Shown: positions 51,345 through 59,507 of the stretch, piece after piece
Layout of the letters: each line of letters begins with the position of its first letter
Numbering within the stretch: the stretch's first letter is position 1
NCBI GenBank assembly: GCA_963850525.1
Contig: CAWKLQ010000004.1
Location: forward strand, 682,001-746,000
Direction of reading: 5' to 3'
Length of the DNA stretch: 64,000 nucleotides
Origin: JAEMQF01 sp963850525
GTDB lineage: Bacteria > Pseudomonadota > Gammaproteobacteria > Burkholderiales > Burkholderiaceae_C
Program-made: the position numbers and the translations under genes
The notes under the pieces: generated by a model
The model's database searches: none
The model's input: only the letters and a program-made list of their open reading frames with translations
Told to the model about the DNA's origin: nothing

Positions 51345-51551
51345 TCACCCGCAGCACAGGCAGCCGTAGCCGTGCCCTTTTTGCGGCGGGCGTTCCCACG
51401 GGTGTTCGGCGGGTGGCGAATCGCTCTTGAGTGCAGCGTTCGCGCCGCCGCACTGCGAACACGCCCACTGCTCCGGCGCGCGCGTTCCAGCCAAGACGAG
51501 ACTGCGGAACTCATGTCCGCAGTCGGGGCAGTTCACAACGAGGACGGGCAT
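51345..51551 (-). CDS. Small zinc-ribbon-like protein inside the epoxide operon
   Basis: A 68-residue protein from ATG 51551. It has a two-knuckle zinc ribbon (CPDCGHEFRSLVLAG and ACSQCGGANAAL) and a third cysteine group at the C-terminus (GYGCLCCG). It is placed between the epoxyalkane:CoM transferase and the carboxylase genes, with gaps of 53 and 81 bases, in the same direction. The family is not recognised beyond a FmdB-like first half. Since the transferase needs zinc, the protein could help metal delivery or stability, or act in regulation. Both are guesses. Confidence 0.7.
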   Translation of the reverse strand: MPVLVVNCPDCGHEFRSLVLAGTRAPEQWACSQCGGANAALKSDSPPAEHPWERPPQKGHGYGCLCCG

Positions 51552-51604
51552 GGCAGCTGAACGCCCGCAGGCACGCGCTGGGCGCATGCCTGTGGGCAGC
51601 CCAA

Positions 51605-52711
51605 TTACTTCAACGACGCGCGAACCAGCTTTGCGCCTTCGACCATCGCGTGCAACTTGTCTTTCGCGATGTAGCGTTGCAACAGGATCAGGCCGCAATC
51701 GGTCGTGACGCCCAGGCGATTTGCCGGGATGTACTCGAGCAGCTTGCGGATGCGCCCGGCGACCTGGTCGGCGGTTTCGGTGATCGTGCTCTTCACGTCG
51801 ATCACGCCGGCCCAGAAGTCGACATTCGGCGGCAGCGGGTGTTTCTTGATGACTTCCAGGCCCGACAAGTCGTCCGAGCGGCGGCCGCAGTTCTCCAGGT
51901 TGAGCACGCTGATTTTGGCTTCGTACGCCTTGGGAATGATCGTCGCGGTCGCCGCGGGTGCGTCGCCCTTGCGCTTCGTCAGGTCGAAAATTTCGCCCGA
52001 TTTCGCCGTGTCGTCAGGGAAGTAGGCCGGCGTTCCGCCCCAGTTGCCCCAGCAGACGTGCACGATGACTTTGGTCTTGGTGAGGCCGGCGACCGCGGTG
52101 TTGAACGCCTCGATCGCGTAGTCTTCGAAGAAGTAGGGCCAGGTGAATTCGTCAAGCTGCACGAACTCGGCGCCGATCGCCTCGATTTCCTTCAGGTCTT
52201 CGTTGATTGCCGCGGCGATGTCCAGGGCGCGCTCGCGGCTCGTCTTGTAGAACAAGTCATTCGTGCATTGCGCGAGGACCTGGATGCCGGTGTACTGCAC
52301 CTTGATCGGCTTCTTCGTCGCGCGGCGCAGCGCCTTCGCCTGCTCAACCATGATCGCGCCGTGGCGCTTGATCTTCTGCGTGATCGTTCCCGCGTGCAGC
52401 CGGCTGTAGATCGGGAAGCCCAGGTGCCCGCCTTTCAGGTCGTAGCCCAGGCGCTTCAGGTAGTAGTAGACCGCCTGGTCGGCGTAGTTGTCGCCGTGCA
52501 GGCGGCCGTCGGTGATGATGTCCAGGCCCGCGGCTTCCTGGTCGGCCACGATTGCCGACATCGCGTCGTCAAGAGCCTCCTGCCACATCGAATCGGGCGG
52601 TTGCTGATCACCGGTGAAGTGGCGCGCGAAGTTCGCGTCCCACCAGCGTGGATTGGGGTAGTTGCCGACCATGCTGGTCGGGATCGTGACTTCCTGGTTG
52701 CCGATCTTCAT
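51605..52711 (-). CDS. xecA: Epoxyalkane:coenzyme M transferase
   Basis: A 368-residue MetE-like zinc enzyme that opens a short epoxide with the CoM thiol, the first step of epoxide carboxylation. The zinc ligands of the family fall at His218 and Cys220 (VIVHVCWGNWGGTP) and Cys339 (TTDCGLI). The start MKIGNQEVTIPTSMVGNYPN and ITDGRLHGDNYADQAVYYYL, with FVQLDEFTWPYFFEDYAIEA, are also typical. ATG 52711 has GAGGAG upstream; the frame extends 32 residues further without an adequate start signal. It is the first gene of the 14-gene operon and faces a divergent regulator gene. Confidence 0.95.
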   Translation of the reverse strand: MKIGNQEVTIPTSMVGNYPNPRWWDANFARHFTGDQQPPDSMWQEALDDAMSAIVADQEAAGLDIITDGRLHGDNYADQAVYYYLKRLGYDLKGGHLGFPIYSRLHAGTITQKIKRHGAIMVEQAKALRRATKKPIKVQYTGIQVLAQCTNDLFYKTSRERALDIAAAINEDLKEIEAIGAEFVQLDEFTWPYFFEDYAIEAFNTAVAGLTKTKVIVHVCWGNWGGTPAYFPDDTAKSGEIFDLTKRKGDAPAATATIIPKAYEAKISVLNLENCGRRSDDLSGLEVIKKHPLPPNVDFWAGVIDVKSTITETADQVAGRIRKLLEYIPANRLGVTTDCGLILLQRYIAKDKLHAMVEGAKLVRASLK

Positions 52712-53027
52712 GCATGAACTCCTCGATGGGCGCAGCGCGTCGTTGGCGCCAGCGCGAGTTAACTGATATTGGCCAGACTGCTTCAGGAGACGATAGCCAC
52801 CACGCACTTGCGTGTTGAGCTAACTTGTCCAGTGTTGGGCCTTACCCGTCTCGACGTCAAGCAATTTGTCGGGTATTGTGGGTAAACCCCGATCTCGGTG
52901 GACGCTGAACCGGTGGTGCAGTGCGTCATGGACAATAGGGGTCATCGGGATTCGCCGCCGAAACCCGCTGTGGGCTTGACCGCCGACAACAAGGGCCACG
53001 CGCGGCGCTTCATGCTTCATCATCTTC
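52712..53027. promoter_or_regulatory. Divergent control region of the epoxide/CoM operon and its regulator
   Basis: A 316-bp gene-free region between xecA and the divergent regulator gene. It is less GC-rich than the genes. It contains an almost perfect palindrome CACGCACTTGCGTG at 52801-52814, about 90 bases in front of xecA, and the perfect octamer AGTTAACT nearby. These are plausible operator sites for the regulator. I could not place a convincing -35/-10 pair or sigma-54 site on either strand by eye. Confidence 0.5.
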
Positions 53028-53843
53028 ATGCAAATGAACGGATTGCTCAGCATCGACGAAGCCGCGCGTTACCTCAGCGTCAGCAAGAGTTCGCTGCGCC
53101 GCTGGACACGTTTGGGGACATTGGCGTGCATGCGCGTCGGTGCGCGCCGCGAACGGCGCTTCCGCCGCGAAGACCTGGATCGGTTCCTCGACCCGAACAC
53201 TCCCCGCACGACACCGCTGCCCAAGGTGGCGCCGCCTCTGTTCGCTGCGGACCCGTTGGAAGTGCTGGACGCCGCAGCGCGAAACAGCGTGCCGCGTCAT
53301 GTGTGCCTGCATTTCCGCGATCGCGACGAGCTGTGGCAACTGTTCCGCCCCTACGTGCTCGCTCACGCGAAGCAGAAACAGGCGATCGTCTACATCCACG
53401 AAGAAAATTCGCGCGCCGACGTGCTGGCGCGGCTGCGTGGCGAAGGGCTGGACCCCAAGCGCATGATCGCCGATGGCCTGCTGCGCCTGCTCGTTCCGTC
53501 CGAAGCCTACCTGCGTACCGGCAGCTTCGCACCCGAGCGCATGATCGACTTCGTCGAAGGCGCGATCCTGGACCGGCGCGCCGCGGGCCACGAGGCGATG
53601 CTGGTGTCCGGCGAAATGATTTGGCGCCTGTCTGGCGCACCCGGCGTGGAGGACATGGACGAGTACGAAATGCGGCTCAATGACTTGCTGCAGCGCTACC
53701 CGAAAGTCACCATCGTCTGCCACTACGACATGCACCGCTTGAGCGGCGCGGTCACGCTCGGTGCGCTGTGCACGCACCCGCATGTGCAGTTACCCACCGG
53801 CCTGTTGCCGGGTTACTTTGCGCACGCCCAAGCGCCGGCCTGA
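53028..53843 (+). CDS. Helix-turn-helix regulator with MEDS (DcmR-type) sensor domain
   Basis: A 271-residue protein. Residues about 1-60 form a MerR/excisionase-like DNA-binding domain (SIDEAARYLSVSKSSLRRWT, RERRFRREDLDRFL). From about 85 to 265 it is a MEDS domain (PRHVCLHFRDRDELWQLFRP, QAIVYIHEENSRADVLARLR, ERMIDFVEGAILDR, EYEMRLNDLLQRYPKVTIVC, CHYDMHRLSG). The same layout is found in DcmR, which represses dichloromethane dehalogenase genes in methylotrophs. Being divergent from xecA, it is the likely sensor of epoxide, alkene or a CoM adduct. ATG 53034 is an alternative start; neither has a good ribosome site. Confidence 0.85.
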   Translation: MQMNGLLSIDEAARYLSVSKSSLRRWTRLGTLACMRVGARRERRFRREDLDRFLDPNTPRTTPLPKVAPPLFAADPLEVLDAAARNSVPRHVCLHFRDRDELWQLFRPYVLAHAKQKQAIVYIHEENSRADVLARLRGEGLDPKRMIADGLLRLLVPSEAYLRTGSFAPERMIDFVEGAILDRRAAGHEAMLVSGEMIWRLSGAPGVEDMDEYEMRLNDLLQRYPKVTIVCHYDMHRLSGAVTLGALCTHPHVQLPTGLLPGYFAHAQAPA

Positions 53844-53905
53844 GCTTGCGCGGCGGCGGCGGCCCACCCAGAATAGCGGCTCGTCACTCACCACAGGAGG
53901 TTGCC

Positions 53906-54313
53906 ATGAGTTTGCTCGATTCAGTCGTGGGGATGTTGGGCGGCTCAGGCCAAGGCGGTGGCAATGCTGCGCTGCTCAACGCGGTCGTCGGCATGCTGGG
54001 CAGTGACGCGCAGGGCGGCGGCCTCGCGTCGATTCTGGGCAAGGCGCAGCAAAGCGGTTTGGGCGACGTCGTCAGTTCATGGATAGGCCACGGCCAGAAC
54101 CTGCCGATTTCGGCCGATCAGGTGCACAACATCTTCGGCTCCGACACCGTGGCCAACCTGGCCAAACAACTGGGCCTGCCGGCCGGTGACGCCGCCTCGC
54201 AGATCTCGAAAATGCTCCCCGACGTGGTGGACAAGCTGACGCCGCAGGGCCAATTGCCGCAAGGCGGCCTGGGCAACGTGGCCGATTTGCTCGGCCAGCT
54301 GATGCGCCGCTGA
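53906..54313 (+). CDS. DUF937 (YidB-like) family protein
   Basis: A 135-residue soluble protein with AGGAGG upstream of ATG 53906. The glycine-rich N-terminus (MSLLDSVVGMLGGSGQGGGN) and two internal near-repeats of VVGMLG(G/S) are visible. The YidB-like core follows (LASILGKAQQSGLGDVVSSW, GHGQNLPISADQVHNIFGSD, LAKQLGLPAGDAASQISKML). The family is widespread in proteobacteria and has no established molecular role that I know of. It stands alone after the regulator gene and shows no link to the epoxide operon. Confidence 0.85.
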   Translation: MSLLDSVVGMLGGSGQGGGNAALLNAVVGMLGSDAQGGGLASILGKAQQSGLGDVVSSWIGHGQNLPISADQVHNIFGSDTVANLAKQLGLPAGDAASQISKMLPDVVDKLTPQGQLPQGGLGNVADLLGQLMRR

Positions 54314-54339
54314 GCACTGCGGCGCGCTGGCGCGCCGAT

Positions 54340-54702
54340 TCAGGGCATTGCCGCACCCACAGCCTGGCGAAGCGGAATCCCCGCGGCGTCAAAGTCGTGC
54401 AGGCAGTGCACGTTGATGCCGAGGTTGTCGGGCGTGACGCGCTTGCGGTGAAACGGATAGATGCCGCAGATCTTGCAGAAGAAGTGCCGGGCGGTGCGCG
54501 TGTGGAACTGGTACTCGGTCAGCGCTTGCGCGCCGGCGAGCAGGGTGAACTTGCTTTCGTGCACCTTGACCATCAACGCGTTCTTGCGGCGGCAGATCGA
54601 GCAGTCGCACATCGTCAACTCCGGGAAGTCGGTTTCGATCTCGAAGCGCACCGCGCCGCAGTGGCAGCTGCCCAGATACTTTTGCAAGGGGCGTGTGCCC
54701 AT
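54340..54702 (-). CDS. CENP-V/GFA-domain zinc protein
   Basis: A 120-residue protein of the glutathione-dependent formaldehyde-activating (GFA/CENP-V) family. Zinc ligands are in GSCHCGAVRFEIE, CDCSICRRK and FFCKICGIYPFHRKRVTPDN. Many members have unknown substrates, and some conjugate or release S-hydroxymethylglutathione. It is on the same strand as the fadB-like gene but 62 bases downstream of that gene's stop, so it may be the last member of the thiolase/fadB operon. The catalytic role is not established. Confidence 0.85.
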   Translation of the reverse strand: MGTRPLQKYLGSCHCGAVRFEIETDFPELTMCDCSICRRKNALMVKVHESKFTLLAGAQALTEYQFHTRTARHFFCKICGIYPFHRKRVTPDNLGINVHCLHDFDAAGIPLRQAVGAAMP

Positions 54703-54764
54703 GGCGACCTCCGGAGTTGGCCAGGACGGCGCGCCGCCGTTCTACCGGCAGCGCGATCGACGCG

Positions 54765-56924
54765 TCACCAGCGCGGCTCGAACTTGCGAATCGACTCTTT
54801 CACTGCATCGCTCAGCGCAAAGCCGTCGCCATATTTCGCGGCAAGCTGCGCGCAGCGCTTCTCGAATGCCTCGATCCCCATGCCGTAGATGAACTGCATC
54901 GCCCCGCCCGTCCACGCCGGGAAGCCGATACCGAAAATCGAGCCGACGTTCGCGTCGGCCACACTCGTCAGTACGTTCTCGCTGAGGCAGCGCGCGGTTT
55001 CCACCGACTGTCGATAGAGCAGCCGCTCTTTCACGGTGTTGATGTCCCAACCGCCCTGCGGGGCGGGTTTTTCAAACAGCGGCTGGAGCTGCGCCCACAG
55101 GTGTTTCTTGCCGCCCGCCGGGTAGTCGTAGAAACCGCCACCCGCGGCGCGCCCGCCACGCTTGAATTCCTTCACCAAACGCTCCACCAGCAGCTCGCCG
55201 GGCTTGGCGGCGTAGGTCTTGCCTTCGGCCTTGAGGTCGGCACGCGTCTGGTCGAGCACGTGCACGCTCAAGGCGAGCGAGGTTTCGTCCATCACCGCGA
55301 GCGGCCCGACCGGCATGCCGACCTGCATGCCGCCGTGTTCGATCACCGGCGCCGGAATGCCCTCGCCGAGCATCGCCGCGCCTTCCATGACGAACGTGCC
55401 GAAGACGCGGCTCGTGAAGAAGCCGCGCGAGTCGTTCACGACGATAGGGATCTTGCCCAGCGCCTGCACGTAGTCAAAAGCGCGCGCGACGGTTTCATCG
55501 TCGGTCGCCTTGCCGCGGATGATTTCCACGAGCTGCATCTTGTCCACCGGGCTGAAAAAATGGATGCCGATGAACTTGTCGGGTTTGCTGCTGGCTTGCG
55601 CCAGGCCGGTGATCGGCAGCGTCGACGTGTTGCTCGCGAAAAAGCCGCCGGGCGCGAGCATCGGCTCGGCCTCCTTTGTCACCGTGGCCTTGAGTTCGCG
55701 GTTCTCGAACACGGCTTCGATGATCAGGTCGCAGCCCTGCAGATCCGCCGCCTTGTCGGTGGGCGTGATGCGCGCGAGCAGTGCCGCCTGCTCGGCCGCA
55801 CTCATGCGGCCCTTCTCGACCCGCGGCTGTGTGACCTTGCTGCTGTACGCCTTGCCCAACTGCGCCTTGTCCAGCGACACGTCTTTGAGCACGGTCATGA
55901 TGCCGCGGCTCGCCTGGGCGTACGCGATTCCAGCGCCCATCATTCCCGCGCCGAGCAAGCCCACGCGCGAAGGTTTGTAGCGCGGCGCCTTGCCGGGCCG
56001 CGACTGGCCGCTCTTGATCGCGTTCAGGTTGAAGAAGAAGGTGTTGATCATCGCCTTCGCGTTCGGCCCGACGGCGAGCTTGACGAGGTAGCGGCTCTCG
56101 ACACGCAGCGCGGTCTCGTAATCGACAAGCGAACCCTCGACCATGCACGCCAGCGCCGCTTCAGGCGCCGGGTACATGCCGCGTGTCTGCTTGCGCAGCA
56201 TGGCAGGCGCGGCGGCGAGCAGCGGCGCGAGCTTCGGGTGGCTCGCGGTGCCGCCGGGCATGCGGTAGTCCTTGGCGTCCCAGGGGTGCACGGCGGCGGA
56301 CGGGTCGCTCTTGTGCGCTTCGATCCACGCCAGCGCCGCGGGGCGCAACTGGCTCGCGTCGGCCACCAACTCGTGCACCACGCCGATCTCAAACGCCTCT
56401 TTCGGCCCGAACAACCTGCCCTCGACGAGATAAGGCTGCGCCGCGAGCAGCCCGAGCAGCCGCGTCATCTTCGTGATTCCCGAAGCTCCCGGGATCAGCC
56501 CGAGCGTCACCTCGGGCGTGCCGAACTGGATCTTCGGGTCGTTCACCGCGATGCGGTGGTGCCCGACCAGCGCCACTTCCCAGCCGCCGCCGAGCGCCAC
56601 GCCGTTCAGGCACGTCACAACCGGCTTGCCCAGCGTCTCCAGCGTGCGCAGGTTCTTCTTCATCAACTCCACGCCGACGTACATGCGCGCCGCGTCGCTG
56701 CGTTTCAGACGCATCACGCCTTTCAGGTCGGCGCCCGCGAAGAAGGTGCTCTTGCTGGAGGCGAGCACGATGCCGTGAATGCGCTCCTTGTCGGCAAGCA
56801 CTTTGGCCACCGCCTGCGTCAGGTCGGCCTGCCACTGCTCGCTCATCGTGTTGACGGGCTCGCCGGGGGCGTCCAGCAGCAGCGTGGCGATGCCACCTTC
56901 GAGTTCATAACGGATCGTCTGCAT
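54765..56924 (-). CDS. fadB: Fatty-acid oxidation complex alpha-type protein (enoyl-CoA hydratase/3-hydroxyacyl-CoA dehydrogenase)
   Basis: A 719-residue two-activity enzyme. The enoyl-CoA hydratase/isomerase domain covers about residues 1-190 (SKSTFFAGADLKGVM, NGVALGGGWEVAL, PEVTLGLIPGASGITKMTRL). The NAD-binding 3-hydroxyacyl-CoA dehydrogenase domain starts about 320 (VGLLGAGMMGAGIAYAQASR, FFASNTSTLPITGLA, IGIHFFSPVDKMQLVEIIRG). Dehydrogenase C-terminal domains follow. The start at 56924 begins the conserved MQTIRYELEG stretch, four bases after the thiolase stop, so the two are one operon. The protein performs hydration and oxidation in the beta-oxidation spiral. Confidence 0.95.
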   Translation of the reverse strand: MQTIRYELEGGIATLLLDAPGEPVNTMSEQWQADLTQAVAKVLADKERIHGIVLASSKSTFFAGADLKGVMRLKRSDAARMYVGVELMKKNLRTLETLGKPVVTCLNGVALGGGWEVALVGHHRIAVNDPKIQFGTPEVTLGLIPGASGITKMTRLLGLLAAQPYLVEGRLFGPKEAFEIGVVHELVADASQLRPAALAWIEAHKSDPSAAVHPWDAKDYRMPGGTASHPKLAPLLAAAPAMLRKQTRGMYPAPEAALACMVEGSLVDYETALRVESRYLVKLAVGPNAKAMINTFFFNLNAIKSGQSRPGKAPRYKPSRVGLLGAGMMGAGIAYAQASRGIMTVLKDVSLDKAQLGKAYSSKVTQPRVEKGRMSAAEQAALLARITPTDKAADLQGCDLIIEAVFENRELKATVTKEAEPMLAPGGFFASNTSTLPITGLAQASSKPDKFIGIHFFSPVDKMQLVEIIRGKATDDETVARAFDYVQALGKIPIVVNDSRGFFTSRVFGTFVMEGAAMLGEGIPAPVIEHGGMQVGMPVGPLAVMDETSLALSVHVLDQTRADLKAEGKTYAAKPGELLVERLVKEFKRGGRAAGGGFYDYPAGGKKHLWAQLQPLFEKPAPQGGWDINTVKERLLYRQSVETARCLSENVLTSVADANVGSIFGIGFPAWTGGAMQFIYGMGIEAFEKRCAQLAAKYGDGFALSDAVKESIRKFEPRW

Positions 56925-56928
56925 TGCC

Positions 56929-58134
56929 TCAAATCCTCTCGACGATGGTGGCAATGCCCATGCCGCCGCCCACACACAGCGTCGCCAGGCCGTAGCGCAG
57001 CTTGCGCCGGTGCAGCTCGTCGACGAGCGTGTTCAGAATCATCGCGCCGGTCGCGCCGAGCGGATGGCCCATCGCGATCGCGCCGCCGTTCACGTTGACT
57101 TTCTCGTGCGGCACGTTCATCTCTTTCATGAAGCGCATCGGCACCGCGGCGAAAGCCTCGTTGACTTCGAACAGGTCGATGTCTTCGATGCGGAGGCCGG
57201 CTTTCGCGAGCGCCTTGCGCGCCGCCGGCATCGGGCCGGTGAGCATGATCGTCGGGTCGTCGCCGGAGAGCGCGGCGGCGACGATGCGCGCGCGCGGCTT
57301 GAAGCCATGCGTCTTGCCAGCGGCCTCGCTGCCGATCAACATCGCGGCGGCGCCGTCGACGATGCCCGACGAATTGCCCGCGTGGTGCACGTGGTGGATG
57401 CGCTCGACTTGCGGGTAACGCGTCAGCGCGACGGCGTCAAATCCCATCGCGCCCATCTGTTCGAAGGACGCGCGCAGCGCGCCGAGGCCGGCGAGCGTCG
57501 TGTGCGGTTTGATGAATTCGTCGAAGTCCAGAATCGTCTGGTCCAGCCCATCTTTCACGGGCACGACCGAGCCCGCAAAGAAGCCGCCCTCGCGCGCTTT
57601 TGCGGCGCGCTTTTGCGATTCCATCGCGAAGGCGTCGACGTCTTCGCGCGCGAAGCGGTCGATCGTCGCGATCAGGTCCGCGCCTATGCCTTGCGGCACG
57701 AAGTTCGTCGCCGAGCTCGTCTCCGGGTCTTGCGACCAAGCGCCGCCGTCCGAGCCGATGGGCACGCGGCTCATGCTCTCCACGCCACCCGCGACGACCA
57801 GGTCTTCCCAGCCGGAGCGCACCTTTTGCGCGGCCAGGTTCACCGCTTCCAGGCCGGAGGCGCAAAAGCGGTTGATCTGCACGCCCGAGCAGCGCCAATC
57901 CCAGCCGGCGCGCAGCGCAGCGACCTTGGCGATCACCGAGCCTTGTTCGCCGACCGGCGAGACGACGCCCATCACGACGTCGTCGATTTGCCCGGTATCA
58001 AAATCGTTGCGGCGCTGCAGTTCGCTCAGCACCCCGGCGAGCAGGTTCACGGGTTTGACTTCGTGCAGGCTGCCGTCTTTTTTGCCCTTGCCGCGCGGCG
58101 TGCGGATCGCATCAAAAATGAAAGCTTCGGTCAT
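56929..58134 (-). CDS. Acetyl-CoA acetyltransferase (thiolase)
   Basis: A 401-residue thiolase. The nucleophile cysteine is in NRFCASGLEAVNLAAQKVRS. The C-terminal catalytic residues are in NVNGGAIAMGHPLGATGAMI and TLCVGGGMG. ATG 58134 follows AGGAG and begins MTEAFIFDAIRTPRGKG. It is the first gene of the thiolase-fadB operon and would split 3-ketoacyl-CoA, or acetoacetyl-CoA, into acetyl-CoA units. It could therefore also take up acetoacetyl-CoA made from the epoxide pathway. It is divergent from an acyl-CoA dehydrogenase gene with 116 bp between them. Confidence 0.95.
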   Translation of the reverse strand: MTEAFIFDAIRTPRGKGKKDGSLHEVKPVNLLAGVLSELQRRNDFDTGQIDDVVMGVVSPVGEQGSVIAKVAALRAGWDWRCSGVQINRFCASGLEAVNLAAQKVRSGWEDLVVAGGVESMSRVPIGSDGGAWSQDPETSSATNFVPQGIGADLIATIDRFAREDVDAFAMESQKRAAKAREGGFFAGSVVPVKDGLDQTILDFDEFIKPHTTLAGLGALRASFEQMGAMGFDAVALTRYPQVERIHHVHHAGNSSGIVDGAAAMLIGSEAAGKTHGFKPRARIVAAALSGDDPTIMLTGPMPAARKALAKAGLRIEDIDLFEVNEAFAAVPMRFMKEMNVPHEKVNVNGGAIAMGHPLGATGAMILNTLVDELHRRKLRYGLATLCVGGGMGIATIVERI

Positions 58135-58250
58135 GCTGGGGCTCCTGCGGCTGAGGGGGTCATCGCTACGCCTCCAGTATAGGAGTGCCACCCGGGCCGG
58201 AATCGGCGCGCTCGCCATAATCAGGCACAGCTGCTTTGCACCGATGCCCC

Positions 58251-59414
58251 ATGATTGAACGCACCCTTTTCAGCGCCGACCACGAAGCCTTTCGCGACAG
58301 TTTTCGGCGCTTCATGGACAAGGAAGTCGCGCCCTTCCACAGCGAGTGGGAAGACCAAGGCTATGTGGATCGCGGGGTCTGGCGCAAGGCCGGTGCGAAC
58401 GGCTTTTTGTGCATGACGATTCCCGAGGCCTATGGCGGCGGCGGCGCGGACAAGCTCTACTCGGTGGTGCAAATGGAAGAGCTGAGTAGTGGCGGATTCA
58501 GCGGCATCGGCTTTGGCCTGCACAGCGAAATCGTCGCGCCCTACCTCCTGCATTACGGCAGCGAGGCGCAAAAGCGCAAGTTCTTGCCTAGGCTCGCGAG
58601 CGGCGAGGTCATCGGCGCGATCGCGATGAGCGAGCCCGCTGCGGGCTCGGACCTGCAGGGCGTGAAGAGCACGGCGCTGCGCAAGACCGACGCGCAGGGC
58701 GAGCACTATCTGCTGAACGGCTCCAAGACCTTCATCACGAACGGTTGGCACGCGGACCTCGTGATCGTCGTCGCCAAGACCGACCCCGCCGCGGGTGCCA
58801 AGGGCACGAGCCTGCTGCTCGTTGAGCGCGGCATGCCCGGCTTCGAGACCGGCAAGCGCCTGAAGAAGATCGGCCTCAAAGCGCAAGACACGGCCGAGCT
58901 GTTCTTCAACGACGTGCGCGTGCCGCTCGAGAACCTGCTCGGCCTGGAGAACCGCGGCTTCATCAGCCTCATGGAACAGCTGCCGTGGGAGCGCATGCAG
59001 ATCGCGATCGGCGCCGTCGCCAAGGCGCAGGCGGCGATCGCCTGGACCATCGCCTATGTGAAAGAGCGCAAGGTCTTTGGTCAGACGGTCGCGAACTACC
59101 AGACCACGCGCTTCAAGCTCGCCGAGATGCAGACCGAGGTGCAAGTCGCGCAAGTCTTCGTCGACAAGTGCCTGAGCTTGTTGCTCGACAACAAGCTCGA
59201 CACCGCGACCGCGTCGATGGCCAAGTACTGGGTCAGCGACCTGGAGAACAAGGTCATCGACCAGTGCCTGCAGATGTTCGGCGGCTGCGGCTACATGTGG
59301 GAGTTCCCGATCGCGCGCGCATTTGTCGACGCGCGTGTGCAGCGCATTTACGGCGGCACGAACGAGATCATGAAAGAGGTGATCAGCCGGGCGATGGGTT
59401 TGGGCGGGCGCTGA
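58251..59414 (+). CDS. Acyl-CoA dehydrogenase, long-chain type
   Basis: A 387-residue FAD-dependent acyl-CoA dehydrogenase. IAMSEPAAGSDLQGVKSTAL and NGSKTFITNGWHADLVIVVA carry the flavin-binding region. YVKERKVFGQTVANYQTTRF and QMFGGCGYMWEFPIARAFVD are in the C-terminal domain. The position of the MCAD catalytic glutamate is glycine here (IYGGTNEI), while the helix-G glutamate of long-chain and isovaleryl types is present (LPWERMQIA). It makes the first oxidation of beta-oxidation. ATG 58251 is preferred over TTG 58236. It is divergent from the thiolase-fadB operon. Confidence 0.94.
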   Translation: MIERTLFSADHEAFRDSFRRFMDKEVAPFHSEWEDQGYVDRGVWRKAGANGFLCMTIPEAYGGGGADKLYSVVQMEELSSGGFSGIGFGLHSEIVAPYLLHYGSEAQKRKFLPRLASGEVIGAIAMSEPAAGSDLQGVKSTALRKTDAQGEHYLLNGSKTFITNGWHADLVIVVAKTDPAAGAKGTSLLLVERGMPGFETGKRLKKIGLKAQDTAELFFNDVRVPLENLLGLENRGFISLMEQLPWERMQIAIGAVAKAQAAIAWTIAYVKERKVFGQTVANYQTTRFKLAEMQTEVQVAQVFVDKCLSLLLDNKLDTATASMAKYWVSDLENKVIDQCLQMFGGCGYMWEFPIARAFVDARVQRIYGGTNEIMKEVISRAMGLGGR

Positions 59415-59469
59415 GTCGACGACAGGCGCCCGGCCCCCGCCCTGCGCGATTGCGCGGGACGGCCCGCGC

Positions 59470-59498
59470 GGCTGCCTCAGCACGACGCCGAGGCAGCC
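59470..59498. terminator. Bidirectional terminator-like hairpin between convergent genes
   Basis: GGCTGCCTC at 59470-59478 pairs perfectly with GAGGCAGCC at 59490-59498 across an 11-base loop. It lies in the 93-bp gap between the convergent acyl-CoA dehydrogenase and cytochrome lipoprotein genes. The downstream T run is weak (TTCACT), so it may be a poor intrinsic terminator or serve as an RNA-stabilising end. Confidence 0.55.
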
Positions 59499-59507
59499 TT
59501 CACTGCG

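Noticed and set aside
51605..52711. Calling the first operon gene a methionine synthase (MetE)
   Set aside because: It is about half the length of MetE, has the short epoxyalkane:CoM transferase layout, and stands in an epoxide operon.
54693..57098. An 801-residue plus-strand frame opposite the fadB-like gene
   Set aside because: Antisense shadow; no ribosome site or recognisable domain.
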